From NCBI GenBank assembly GCA_022709385.1, contig JAKLIX010000007.1:120387-184386 (forward strand): 64,000 nucleotides of DNA, in the 5' to 3' direction. The stretch comes from Bacteroidota bacterium. GTDB lineage: Bacteria > Bacteroidota > Bacteroidia > Bacteroidales > CAIXZF01. Below, piece after piece: positions 54,672 through 63,760 of the stretch (its first letter is position 1; every line of letters begins with the position of its first letter). The position numbers were made by a program, and so were the translations under genes. The notes under the pieces are model-generated. The model saw nothing but the letters and a program-made list of their open reading frames with translations. It was not told where the DNA came from and did not search any database.

Positions 54672-57425
54672 ATGCTGTTCCCAAAGACCATCATCTGGTC
54701 TGTGATCTTTGTCCTGCTACAGCTCGCAGTTAAAAGTCAAGCCCCGTACCCTAACTACGCCTGCAGCCTGGCCAGCCGGATTTGTTCGGGACAATCATAC
54801 ACATACGAGGCATGGACAGGCAACAACCTTGCCCAGTCAGGACCATATTATGGCTGCCTGGCTACACAACCCGATCCTGCCTGGTTTTGGTTTGAAGCAG
54901 GTGAACCAGGGGATATTCACATTTACATGTATGCTGTTCCTTGCATGGACATAGACTTTATCTGCTGGGGGCCATTTGATTCCCTGGGAGGGGTTTGCAA
55001 TGGCGGACTCCTTCAGAGCAAGGTCATCGACTGCAGCTACTCCTCTCTCTGCTATGAAACCTGCGACCTTCCTGCAGTAATCACGGGAAAATACTATGTA
55101 TTGCTGATCACCAACTTTTCGCGGCAGGCATGCGAAATCACCTTCAGCCAGACATCCGGAAACGGCAGCATGAACTGCCTGCTGCCACCCCTGCTTAGCA
55201 ACAACAGCCCCCTGTGCGAAGGGGACACCCTGCAACTCACGGCAGGATTCATCCAGGGTGCTTCCTATACCTGGTCCGGGCCCGGCGGTTTCGTTTCTGC
55301 ATTGCAAAACCCACAGATTCCCTTAATCCAGGCGGCTTACGGCGGCACCTACGAACTTACAGTTACGGTCGGAAGTGTGACCCTCGGCCCGGTATACACG
55401 CTGGTTACGGTAAATCCGCTGCCCCAGCCCGACATCATTGCCAATACAAGCATCTGCCTGGGGGACGGAATTGTGATAGGTGGCCTGGCGCAAAGCGGCG
55501 AGTCATTCCAGTGGACCTCCGACCCGCCCGGATTCTCGTCAAACCTCCCAAATCCCTTTGTTAATCCCGCCATCTCCACCTCCTATTTCCTGACAGTGAC
55601 TTCTGCCGAAGGTTGTCAGGCGGTGGACTCTGTAAGCATTACCGTCCTGCCTGTGCCTTATGCCTTCGTCATCCCCGATGCCGGCATTTGCCTGGGATCT
55701 TCGGTACCCCTGGGTAGTATTCCAAATCCCCAGAACACCTACCAGTGGACTTCCGACCCTCCGGGCTTCCAGTCCACTCTCTCAAATCCAATAGTATCGC
55801 CCGCTGTATCATCCACTTACTACCTTATTGTCACCAACCAATTCCTTTGCTCCACCACCTATTCAACCTCGATCACGGTGTACCCTTTGCCGGCTGCTAT
55901 CACCGGTAATGATCAGGGTGTCTGCCCGGGAAACACCGCCACCCTGGGCGAACCACCAATAAGCGGGAATACCTGGTCATGGACTTCCAACCCACCCGGA
56001 TTCTTTTCAACCGTATCCAATCCTGTGGTACAACCACAAGTCAGCACTACCTACTACCTTACCGAAACCAATACCGCAACCAATTGCAGCAACACCGACT
56101 CCGTCACTGTCACGGTTTATCCCCTGCCTGTGGTGAATACAGGCCCGGCCACTGCCATTTGCCTTGGAAGCACACATATCCTGGGTGCACCCCCCATTCC
56201 AGGGTATTCCTATTTATGGGCATCCCAACCCAGTGGTTTTACATCCACACTTGCTGATCCGACAATAAGTCCCCAAACTGCGACCACTTATTTTCTGACT
56301 GTCACATCGGATCAGGGCTGCCCCGCCACAGGCTCCGTCGGCATCACCGTGAACCCGCTGCCCCAGGCCAATACCGGCCCCCCGCAAAGTGTCTGCACGG
56401 GAAGTTATGTTTCGCTGGGTGCGATACCCGTAAGCGGAAATACCTACCAATGGACTTCCACACCACCTGGATTTTATTCCTTCATCTCTAATCCGTTGGC
56501 ATATTTAGGCGCAAACACGACCTTTCATCTTACCGAAACCATTACAGCCACCGGCTGCACAAAAACAAATGCTGTCCTGATCACGGCCAAATCCCTGCCC
56601 GTGGTGAGCCTGCAACCCTTCCCGCAGGTGTGCAAACAAGGCCCGCCACTGCAATTAACCGGTGGATCTCCTCCGGGTGGAAATTATCTGGGCATCGGCA
56701 TCTCCGGCGGCTATTTCAATCCGGCCGGCTTATTCCCGGGTTATTACACGGTATTTTATTCCTATACGAATTCACAGGGATGTACGGGTACGGCTATTCA
56801 GACGCTCACCCTCATTAACAAACCCGTCATCGACGGACTCGTCGTTTATGCCAATACCCAGCAATCCCCGATGAATAACACGAAGGTCAAGCTTTATGAT
56901 GCCCAGGAAAACCTCCTGGATTCCACCCTGAGCGATCCTGCGGGTGTTTTCCGCTTCGTCTGCCTGGAGAACGGCAATTACAAGCTACAGGCCTCCACAG
57001 CCAAAGCCTGGGGAGGCGCCAATACCGTGGATGCACTGCTGATGGCAAAATACTCTGTCGGTCTCGAACAATTCACGCCGCTGCAGGTTACCATTGCAGA
57101 CGTGAACCTCAGCGGAACCGTCAATGCAGGTGATGCCCTGCTGGTGATGAGACGCTGGGCCAACATCATCAGCGCTTTCCCGGCAGGAGACTGGTACTTC
57201 ACTGATACGACCACCATCACGGTGTCTGGCCAGGATGTAAGCCCGCAGATCTCAGCTTGCTGTTACGGAGATGTAAATGCTTCCTACCAACCACCGCTTT
57301 TTTCTTCCAAAACAACGGATATGCAGACATTGCGCTTAATTTTACTGCCAAAATACTTTTGGTATGATAAGAAAAACCGGCTGCCTGCTGCTTCCGGCCT
57401 TCCTCTTCCTGTACTTCAGCGCTGA
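54672..57425 (+). CDS. Large exported protein with five Ig-like repeats and dockerin-like module
   Basis: About 917 residues from ATG 54672, which has GGAGG 7 bp upstream (the frame also offers TTG 54666). Order: signal peptide ending near KSQA; an N-terminal beta domain (about 25-170) with paired Cys; an Ig-like unit; five tandem repeats of about 78 residues (about 55420-56600) each with C-x-G-S, WTSxPPGF and TYYLT; a carboxypeptidase-regulatory-like sandwich; and a dockerin-like DVNLSGTVNAGDALLVM with AFPAG/CYGD tail. It is probably cell-surface or secreted and adhesive. No type IX sorting domain is recognised. The 3' end overlaps the DUF1684 gene by 62 bp. Confidence 0.75.
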   Translation: MLFPKTIIWSVIFVLLQLAVKSQAPYPNYACSLASRICSGQSYTYEAWTGNNLAQSGPYYGCLATQPDPAWFWFEAGEPGDIHIYMYAVPCMDIDFICWGPFDSLGGVCNGGLLQSKVIDCSYSSLCYETCDLPAVITGKYYVLLITNFSRQACEITFSQTSGNGSMNCLLPPLLSNNSPLCEGDTLQLTAGFIQGASYTWSGPGGFVSALQNPQIPLIQAAYGGTYELTVTVGSVTLGPVYTLVTVNPLPQPDIIANTSICLGDGIVIGGLAQSGESFQWTSDPPGFSSNLPNPFVNPAISTSYFLTVTSAEGCQAVDSVSITVLPVPYAFVIPDAGICLGSSVPLGSIPNPQNTYQWTSDPPGFQSTLSNPIVSPAVSSTYYLIVTNQFLCSTTYSTSITVYPLPAAITGNDQGVCPGNTATLGEPPISGNTWSWTSNPPGFFSTVSNPVVQPQVSTTYYLTETNTATNCSNTDSVTVTVYPLPVVNTGPATAICLGSTHILGAPPIPGYSYLWASQPSGFTSTLADPTISPQTATTYFLTVTSDQGCPATGSVGITVNPLPQANTGPPQSVCTGSYVSLGAIPVSGNTYQWTSTPPGFYSFISNPLAYLGANTTFHLTETITATGCTKTNAVLITAKSLPVVSLQPFPQVCKQGPPLQLTGGSPPGGNYLGIGISGGYFNPAGLFPGYYTVFYSYTNSQGCTGTAIQTLTLINKPVIDGLVVYANTQQSPMNNTKVKLYDAQENLLDSTLSDPAGVFRFVCLENGNYKLQASTAKAWGGANTVDALLMAKYSVGLEQFTPLQVTIADVNLSGTVNAGDALLVMRRWANIISAFPAGDWYFTDTTTITVSGQDVSPQISACCYGDVNASYQPPLFSSKTTDMQTLRLILLPKYFWYDKKNRLPAASGLPLPVLQR

Positions 57426-58002
57426 AGCCCAGACGTTCGCGATCCCCGACACGGTCAGGACAAACCAATTGGCCGCTGTCATTGAACACAGAATACAGAA
57501 AGACGCGGAATTCAGAACTGCGGGGAATTCGCCCCTCCCCGAGGAAGATCTTCACACCTTCGAAGGACTGCATTACTTCCCTTACGATACTTCATTTTGC
57601 GTAATGGCAAGACTGGAAAGGAATCCGGACCCGCCCGTCATCAGGATGAAAACCACCACCGATCGCCGGCCGGAATACAGAATCTTTGGAACACTCCATT
57701 TTAGCCTGCTCGGAAAATCATGGCATCTTTCCGTTTTTCAACCGGTCGAATTGAGCAGGAAACCCGGCTACGAGCGCTATCTCTTTCTGCCTTTCACCGA
57801 TGAAACTTCGGGAAGAGAAACCTATGGGGGCGGCAGATTTTTAGAACTGCAAATCCCTGAGGGCGACCGGATTCTGCTCGATTTTAATTCCTGCTTCAAT
57901 CCCTATTGCGCTTATCATCATAAATACTCCTGCCCAGTCCCCCCGGAGGAAAATGATCTGGGGATCCGCGTCACAGCAGGGGAATTGCCTTTCAAACACT
58001 GA
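57364..58002 (+). CDS. DUF1684 exported protein
   Basis: A 212-residue protein with a signal peptide (about 1-23, ending AEAQ) and a DUF1684 domain. Recognisable parts are KDAEFRTAGNSPLPEED, then FEGLHYFPYD and the C-terminal signature DFNSCFNPYCAYHHKYSCP-like with conserved Cys. The family is periplasmic and of unknown function. The ATG lies inside the 3' end of the preceding gene in another frame; the signal peptide makes this start convincing, so the overlap of 62 bp points to either real overlap or a shifted end of the upstream gene. Confidence 0.85.
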   Translation: MIRKTGCLLLPAFLFLYFSAEAQTFAIPDTVRTNQLAAVIEHRIQKDAEFRTAGNSPLPEEDLHTFEGLHYFPYDTSFCVMARLERNPDPPVIRMKTTTDRRPEYRIFGTLHFSLLGKSWHLSVFQPVELSRKPGYERYLFLPFTDETSGRETYGGGRFLELQIPEGDRILLDFNSCFNPYCAYHHKYSCPVPPEENDLGIRVTAGELPFKH

Positions 58003-58033
58003 GATCCCGGCATGAAAGTTCCGCCGGATTAGA

Positions 58034-58041
58034 TATCTTTG
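58034..58041 (+). promoter_or_regulatory. -7 box candidate for the FkbM gene
   Basis: TATCTTTG fits TAnnTTTG exactly and ends 29 bp before the start codon. No TTTG at the right distance upstream was found. Confidence 0.3.
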
Positions 58042-58070
58042 CAAATCTTTTCCTTCCGGCATTTCAAGGT

Positions 58071-58799
58071 ATGAACCTAAAGATCAAATACTTACTTAAA
58101 AAATTACTTTTTGCACTTCAGCTCGACCTGACGAGGAACCAACGGTACGACAGGCTCACACTAAGGATCATGAAGCGCATCCTCCGGCCCGGCTCCTGTT
58201 GTATCGATGTGGGATGCCATAAAGGTGAAATTCTCGATGTGATCCTGAAATTAAGTCCGGAAGGAAATCACTGGGCATTCGAACCCATCCCTGAATTCTG
58301 CCGCCAGCTTGAGAAAAAATACACCGGCCGGGCAGTTCACATCATGCCCTTTGCCCTGAGTGATGAAAAGCAAACCGTCAGCTTCCAGCATGTTCTGAAT
58401 GCTCCTGCATATTCCGGACTTAAAAAGAGAAAATACGACATTAAAAACCCGCTGATACAGGAAATCACCGTGGAAGCCGTCCCCCTGGATCAGATCCTGA
58501 ATCAGGCCGTGAAGATCGATTTCATGAAGATTGATGTGGAAGGGGCTGAATATGCTGTCATCAGGGGTGCAAAGGAAATGATCGCAAGGGATAAACCTGT
58601 CATCATTTTTGAATTCGGTACAGGGGCAGCCGATTGTTATGGCGTAAATGCCAGGATGATGTATGAACTGCTCGGTGCAAACGGATTGCAGATATCCCTT
58701 CTGAAAAACTACCTCAGGAATGAACCATCACTCAGCCTGCAGGCACTGGAAGACTGCTTTAGTTCAGGCAGGGAATATTATTTCATTGCCCACCCCTGA
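58071..58799 (+). CDS. FkbM-family methyltransferase
   Basis: A 242-residue SAM-dependent methyltransferase of the FkbM type. Motif I is CIDVGCHKGEILDVI (about 43-57); the family-typical FEPIPEFCRQLEK, IDFMKIDVEGAEYAVIRGA and IIFEFGTGA follow. FkbM enzymes methylate hydroxyl groups on sugars, polyketides or other cell-surface compounds; no sugar-biosynthesis cluster is adjacent, so the substrate is unknown. Its stop is 4 bp from the convergent barrel-protein stop. Confidence 0.88.
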   Translation: MNLKIKYLLKKLLFALQLDLTRNQRYDRLTLRIMKRILRPGSCCIDVGCHKGEILDVILKLSPEGNHWAFEPIPEFCRQLEKKYTGRAVHIMPFALSDEKQTVSFQHVLNAPAYSGLKKRKYDIKNPLIQEITVEAVPLDQILNQAVKIDFMKIDVEGAEYAVIRGAKEMIARDKPVIIFEFGTGAADCYGVNARMMYELLGANGLQISLLKNYLRNEPSLSLQALEDCFSSGREYYFIAHP

Positions 58800-58803
58800 A
58801 GGA

Positions 58804-59580
58804 TCAGAATTTAATGGACAAGCCCCCCTGTATCACCGATTTGGCCAATCCTGATTCAAGGTACAGACCAAAATTCTCAGAAAAATAATACCGCATGCCC
58901 CCGGTGATTTCGAAACCCAAGGGGAGAATACTTTTCAGGGTCAGATCAGGAGCATCTTCCCAATCGGCAAAAAACTCAGATTTGGCAAAGTTGTATCCCA
59001 ACCCGAGGCCCACATAGACATCGAGATTTTCATTTGTAAAAAAGTGGTAGTTCATCCGGATATTCGCAGCCAGGCTGAAATAGTCGAAACCCTTGGAATA
59101 GTTGTATGTAACGTACTGAAAGGAAACTGTATCAAACTCCTCATAGCTGTCGGTCCATGTTGTCTTTGCATTCACTGTGTTGATACTCAATCCGATACCA
59201 AGACTCTCATTGATGCCGTACTCGAATTTTGCATGAAATGGCCCTGAACCTTCCACCTTAAAATCACCAAAACTCTTGTATGCATTAAAGAGGGACTTGT
59301 TCAGGTTCGGGAAACCATAGCCCAGGCTGATCACCGAAACACCCCGATCGAAGGTTGCGCCCCCTCCCTTGCTGCTGCCTTTGCCCTTTTTCCGCTTTTT
59401 TTTCCGTTTTTTCATGGTGTTCAGTGTTTCGAGGAAAGCACCGCTTTCGCCTGCAATCTGCACTGTGGCAGGTTGACCGGACTGTTTTTTTGAAGGTGAT
59501 CCTGCAAACAGCTCAGTTTCAGGTGTGACCAGAAATGCTGCCACGATGACCAGTAGCAAACAAGTAAATTTCTTTTGCAT
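58804..59580 (-). CDS. Outer-membrane beta-barrel protein with a Lys/Arg-rich segment
   Basis: About 258 residues from ATG 59580 before a signal peptide ending near LFAG; the longer frame to 59649 runs through the terminator and is unlikely. A mature N-terminal region has a strongly basic stretch KKRKKKRKKGKGSSKGGG (about 57-74). The rest is an eight-strand type barrel (alternating aromatic strands such as VISLGYGFPNLN, FGIGLSIN-like, YVGLGLGYNF) ending in an aromatic-poor but barrel-like LSIKF. Function unknown; the basic segment may bind peptidoglycan or LPS phosphates. Convergent with the FkbM gene. Confidence 0.8.
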   Translation of the reverse strand: MQKKFTCLLLVIVAAFLVTPETELFAGSPSKKQSGQPATVQIAGESGAFLETLNTMKKRKKKRKKGKGSSKGGGATFDRGVSVISLGYGFPNLNKSLFNAYKSFGDFKVEGSGPFHAKFEYGINESLGIGLSINTVNAKTTWTDSYEEFDTVSFQYVTYNYSKGFDYFSLAANIRMNYHFFTNENLDVYVGLGLGYNFAKSEFFADWEDAPDLTLKSILPLGFEITGGMRYYFSENFGLYLESGLAKSVIQGGLSIKF

Positions 59581-59626
59581 GCTTGATGTTTTTTGGATAA
59601 ATGATTTCCGAATACATGACAAATGT

Positions 59627-59669
59627 AAAAAAGTCATCATTCGCCCCATCCGGGAATGATGACTTTTTT
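59627..59669 (-). terminator. Strong bidirectional-type terminator after the LytTR regulator
   Basis: A perfect 16-bp stem (AAAAAAGTCATCATTC with its complement at 59654-59669) around an 11-nt loop, with T-runs on both strands. On the minus strand it lies 16 bp after the regulator stop at 59685. Confidence 0.9.
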
Positions 59670-59684
59670 CCGGTGAACAGGCAT

Positions 59685-60428
59685 CTAAGAAAGCCGCTCT
59701 CTCAGGCGTTTATAACCTTCTGCGCTGACCTTCAGTTTCTCACCGCTTTTCAGAATGGCGAGGTGGGTGTCTTTGGCATAAGCTTCCACCGACTGTAAAT
59801 ACTGCAGGTTAAGGATGCAACTGCGGTGGATTCTAAGGAAATCCTCCTGCGGAAGAGCCTGTTCGAAATACTTCATCGTTTTCTCTTTCAGAAAATTACC
59901 GGCAGTACTGTGTATCATCACATAATCGTCCTGGGCTTCAACATAACAGATGCTTTCAACCGGTATGACATGGATCTTTGATCCCACCCTTGCCACCACC
60001 CGCCTGAGGTCTGTCCTGCTCTCATCAAGCTGTTGCTGCATCGCTTTAAGCCCTTCCCTCCTGCCGGCCGGCATCCTTTGCCTGGCCTTCTCCAGAGCCT
60101 GCAGAAAACGCTCCCTTGAAAAAGGCTTCAGAAGGTAATCCACGGCATTATTCTCAAAAGCCCTGATGGCATATTGGTCGTAAGCAGTGGTGAAGATGAC
60201 CTCAGGCCCAGGAGGCATGACCTCCAGCAACTCAAAACCATCCACCTTTGGCATCTGAATATCAAGGAAAAGCAAATCAGGCTGAGTGGCCGATATCATT
60301 TTCATTGCATCAAAACCATTCTCACACTCACCACACAAGTCAATATCAGCCTCACCGGCAAGAAAGCCGGAGATGATCTTTCTTGCCAGAGGTTCATCGT
60401 CAATGATGATCACTTTGATCTTTTCCAT
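59685..60428 (-). CDS. LytTR-family response regulator
   Basis: A 247-residue regulator: receiver domain (about 1-120) with Asp10-Asp11 and phospho-acceptor Asp56 in LLFLDIQMPK, then a LytTR DNA-binding domain (about 140-245) with VESICYVEAQDDYV and DFLRIHRSCILN. It overlaps the upstream kinase gene by 29 bp and is surely its partner. LytTR regulators bind direct-repeat sites; target genes are unknown. It is the last gene of a three-gene operon ending at a strong terminator. Confidence 0.95.
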   Translation of the reverse strand: MEKIKVIIIDDEPLARKIISGFLAGEADIDLCGECENGFDAMKMISATQPDLLFLDIQMPKVDGFELLEVMPPGPEVIFTTAYDQYAIRAFENNAVDYLLKPFSRERFLQALEKARQRMPAGRREGLKAMQQQLDESRTDLRRVVARVGSKIHVIPVESICYVEAQDDYVMIHSTAGNFLKEKTMKYFEQALPQEDFLRIHRSCILNLQYLQSVEAYAKDTHLAILKSGEKLKVSAEGYKRLRERLS

Positions 60429-61473
60429 GTTGCGGGAAATTAATCTGTACGGTAAAAATATCGTTTTCAGTTATAGGTGACAACAAGCCGGGTATCCCGT
60501 ACACAGTGGCCAGGCGCCTGGAGGTATTGGCCAGTCCGGTGCCGGTACCCCGCTTTTGGTTTGTCACGGCCTCGAAAGGATTACTGATCCTGACCTGCAT
60601 CATCACGGGCGATTTGAGTTTCGCTTCCACACGTATCCAGGATGGTCCGGTGGATTCGTAAACGCCAAATTTCACCGCATTCTCAATCAGAGGCTGTAAA
60701 ATCATCGAAGGCAACGGCCAGCTGCCGCAAGTTTCACAAATGTCGTATTCAACCAGCAACCTTTCGCCAAACCTGACCTTTTCAATATCCAGGAACAGCC
60801 TGATGTGGTATAACTCGCTTGAAAGTGTACTCATGCTTTCACCCTGAAATGTGAGCGAATAGCGCATGAAATCGCTGAGTTTGACCACCATCTCCCGTGC
60901 TTTCTCCGGGTCATCCAAGGTGAGGGCACTGATGGAATTCAGGCTGTTGAAAAGGAAATGAGGACGGATCTGTGATTTCAGCATGTTCAGTTCGGCCTCC
61001 CTGAGTTGGGTCATGAGCAAGTCCTCTCTTTGCTTCTGCTGGACAAGTGTACGTCTGCTTACCAGGATGATCAGGACGGCCATCAGGATGAGATAATACA
61101 AGGCACCGCTGACGATCCGCATGGTACGGGTCTCCTCAAGAAAAGACAGATATGCCGTATTCTCCTGCCGGAGAAGGCCCAGGAGTCCCGTGCTGCCCTG
61201 ATCCCAGACAAAGACAGATAGCACACCCATTGTAACATATTGTACCCACGACTCCCTGATTGTCCTTCCTGCCATTCCGGTAAACTCCACGATCATCCAC
61301 AAGCCTATCCCAATCAACGCAAAGCAAAGGTTGTAAACCATGCTGTCGGCAATGGCATCCTGAAAATTGAGTCTGTAAATCAGCAGTAACAATAAAAAGT
61401 GAACGAACATGACCACTACCCAAGCCGTGGCATAAGTGATCAGGTTGCGGCTGCGGAAGACCCTGGATATCAT
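60400..61473 (-). CDS. LytS-type sensor histidine kinase (His_kinase family)
   Basis: A 357-residue membrane kinase with about four helices in the first 140 residues, a coiled-coil linker, and the His_kinase domain with SQIRPHFLFNSLNSI (His172). A HATPase with ENAVKFG and KRGTGTGLANTSRRL follows. No large extracytoplasmic domain is present, so the signal is probably sensed in or at the membrane. It sits 40 bp after the LiaF-like gene and overlaps the LytTR regulator. Confidence 0.93.
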   Translation of the reverse strand: MISRVFRSRNLITYATAWVVVMFVHFLLLLLIYRLNFQDAIADSMVYNLCFALIGIGLWMIVEFTGMAGRTIRESWVQYVTMGVLSVFVWDQGSTGLLGLLRQENTAYLSFLEETRTMRIVSGALYYLILMAVLIILVSRRTLVQQKQREDLLMTQLREAELNMLKSQIRPHFLFNSLNSISALTLDDPEKAREMVVKLSDFMRYSLTFQGESMSTLSSELYHIRLFLDIEKVRFGERLLVEYDICETCGSWPLPSMILQPLIENAVKFGVYESTGPSWIRVEAKLKSPVMMQVRISNPFEAVTNQKRGTGTGLANTSRRLATVYGIPGLLSPITENDIFTVQINFPQHGKDQSDHH

Positions 61474-61513
61474 GGTTCAGTGTTCAGGTTTTCGGGATTG
61501 CACTTTGGAGCAA

Positions 61514-62242
61514 TCAAAAGAGTTTCAATTCGCCACCGCCAAAGATCGTGACACCCTTAATAATCAGTGTCTTACTATGATCAACAGCCACATTGCCGCG
61601 CTTATCCGCAAAACCTCCGAATATCTGGGTGGTCTCAATTTTTATATTCCAGTCCGGCGGAACAATAAGGGTCGTCCCACCGAAAACACAGGTCACCTCC
61701 AGTATCTGTACCTCATCAGCCAGCTTCGACTGAGTAAGGTTAATCTTGCTGCCGCCGAACACATTCACGATCTCACCGCCCCGGAAGGCCGGACTGCTGA
61801 TCATCCGTTCGGTGCCGCCAAAAACAACGGTTTCATCCAATTTATCCTCAGAGCTTTCCGAATGGGTCACTTGAAAGTGGTGCTTCCGCCGGCCATGTCC
61901 GAAGATGATGAATAATCCGATGATAATCAGCACGGCTGGCCATAATACATGGTGAATATTCATGCTGATATGAAAAATATCCGGGATAAGGAAAATGGAC
62001 CCGATCATGATCAGGATAATCCCCAGCGGACGGCTGCGGTCAAACAGGTTGATCAAACCGATGGCAATCAGCAGCATTTCCCATGAAAAAAAGATACGCC
62101 ATACTTCCCGGTCGATCACACCTGTATTTCTCATCAGCAGCAGCACTCCGAATAAAAGTACCAGCAAGCCGAAGATATAGGATTTGGGCCTGGACGAACA
62201 TCTTGGTTTATCCTCCCGTTCGTCTGTTCTTTGAATTTCCAT
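61514..62242 (-). CDS. LiaF-like membrane protein (DUF5668/LiaF C-terminal domain)
   Basis: About 242 residues from ATG 62242 (frame open to 62278). Four hydrophobic helices (about 25-120) form a LiaF transmembrane-type domain, followed by a cytoplasmic beta-helical LiaF C-terminal region with three or more FGG repeats (VVFGGTER, VFGGSKINL, VFGGTTLIV, IFGGFADKRG). LiaF inhibits the LiaRS stress system in Firmicutes. Here it precedes a LytS/LytTR pair and may be its inhibitor or co-sensor. A minus-strand TACTTTTG box is at 62281-62288. Confidence 0.85.
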   Translation of the reverse strand: MEIQRTDEREDKPRCSSRPKSYIFGLLVLLFGVLLLMRNTGVIDREVWRIFFSWEMLLIAIGLINLFDRSRPLGIILIMIGSIFLIPDIFHISMNIHHVLWPAVLIIIGLFIIFGHGRRKHHFQVTHSESSEDKLDETVVFGGTERMISSPAFRGGEIVNVFGGSKINLTQSKLADEVQILEVTCVFGGTTLIVPPDWNIKIETTQIFGGFADKRGNVAVDHSKTLIIKGVTIFGGGELKLF

Positions 62243-62472
62243 AATAAAAATATTTGAATTAGACTTTCTTGTTGACACGGCAAAAGTAGCTGCACACCCA
62301 CAGCCGGGAAAGTCAAAATCGGTGAATGGAAGAAAAAACCCGGTAAAGCCCGTTCCTGCCGTTTTGATTACTTAAATCCCGAAAGAACACAGGAATGCGA
62401 TGTGTGTGACCAGATTCATGGGTAAAACTTCTGCTGTACCTTGTTCCGGCCGGCAAAGCAATCCTGTGATGC

Positions 62473-63669
62473 CTACCTGATGATCACGGTATGTGTATGC
62501 ACCCTCAAGCCTTTCTCATCCAAAACAATCAAAGAATATATCCCCGGACTGAATCCGGAAAGGTCGATGGTGATTTCCCCGGCACTCGCAGCATTGCGGC
62601 CGTAGACCAACTCCCCCTGCATGCTCAGGAGGCATATCTGTAATTCCTCCGGGAAACCTTCGCTGAATTCAATCTGCAGTGTCTTAAGGGCGGGGTTCGG
62701 GTAGACACGCATGCTTCGTTCCGTTTGAACCAAAGCGCTCGTATCAGTGACATTTACTATGGCCGTGACGGGAATCTGCGCGGAATACCTGACATAATCC
62801 ACTTCCAGTGAGGCCGGGAAGGGTGTTGCGGAATCAGGAGCAAACGGGCCGGCCTGTATGGCCAGGTTCATGATGATGTGCAGCGAATCCTCAGGAAATG
62901 ATTTCTCAAGGATATAGAGGTGATTCGCCTCAACCTCATCACAGTCAACATATTGTCCAAGGATCGTATGATACCTGCTTTGATGTCGCTTTAAAACGCC
63001 GTCGACATACCAGTCGGTTTTGTATGCATCCCAGACAAGGCTGAAAGTATGGAAGGCCAGCGAGAAGTCCGGTCCTTGTGATTCCGATTTGCACATCATG
63101 CCGTCGTGGTGGACTGTCATATGATGGGTTTCCGTATCATCGTCCCAGAACTCAAACACGTCGATCTCACTGCTGCCGGCACTGTCGGCGCCAAAACCCC
63201 AGAAAGCCGGCCAGTATCCCTTGCCCGAAGGGATCCGGCAGCGTATCTCGAAAATTCCATGTCCGAACTTCTGAAGCGTCCAGATATTGGATGAAGTATA
63301 ATAATACATCCTGAGGTTTGGAAGGCTGTCGGCAAGAAGTGTATCATCCGGCAACCAGCTGACGGCCCTTCGGAGCACTGTGTCGCGCAGGGCCGTGATC
63401 GAGCAGATGCCATTGGAAACGGAGACATTGTCAAGGGAATAGTACTGCTGCGTGTTGTCCCCCGCCAGAGATCCCTGTCCCCAGGGCTGTATCTGCCATG
63501 TTGAAAGATCCAGTGAGTCGCTGTTGAAGTGATCCTCGAAAACAACCACATAGGGATTTGCGTTGCATACGCCGTCTTCAGGGGCAATATGCAGCTGCGG
63601 ATGGCAAATCTGTGCCATGAGGCTTCCCTTTGTAAGGAGCACAAGGAAAAGAAGGACGATTTGTTTCAT
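62473..63669 (-). CDS. GH16 family glycoside hydrolase with type IX sorting domain
   Basis: About 398 residues from ATG 63669, in front of a signal peptide ending near LMAQ; the open frame to 63783 uses a GTG and reads through a CACGGAT repeat, so it is rejected. The catalytic GH16 motif EIDVFE is at about 168-173, with CRIPSGKGYWPAFW before it and the HHMTVHHDG region after. The C-terminal 80 residues are a type A type IX secretion sorting domain (VYPNPALKTLQIEF, GIYSLIVLDEKG). It should be secreted and cleave beta-1,3/1,4-glucans, laminarin, agar or related polysaccharides; specificity is not readable. Confidence 0.9.
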   Translation of the reverse strand: MKQIVLLFLVLLTKGSLMAQICHPQLHIAPEDGVCNANPYVVVFEDHFNSDSLDLSTWQIQPWGQGSLAGDNTQQYYSLDNVSVSNGICSITALRDTVLRRAVSWLPDDTLLADSLPNLRMYYYTSSNIWTLQKFGHGIFEIRCRIPSGKGYWPAFWGFGADSAGSSEIDVFEFWDDDTETHHMTVHHDGMMCKSESQGPDFSLAFHTFSLVWDAYKTDWYVDGVLKRHQSRYHTILGQYVDCDEVEANHLYILEKSFPEDSLHIIMNLAIQAGPFAPDSATPFPASLEVDYVRYSAQIPVTAIVNVTDTSALVQTERSMRVYPNPALKTLQIEFSEGFPEELQICLLSMQGELVYGRNAASAGEITIDLSGFSPGIYSLIVLDEKGLRVHTHTVIIR

Positions 63670-63760
63670 TGGCATGGACTGATCCAAAATTACGGATTTA
63701 TCCTCACATTGCATTGGTAATATTTCCAGGTTCCAATAGATCACCGGTGGTGTAATTAAC

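Noticed and set aside
57354..57361. TACTTTTG promoter box for DUF1684
   Set aside because: It would place the transcription start at or after the ATG at 57364, so it is probably chance.
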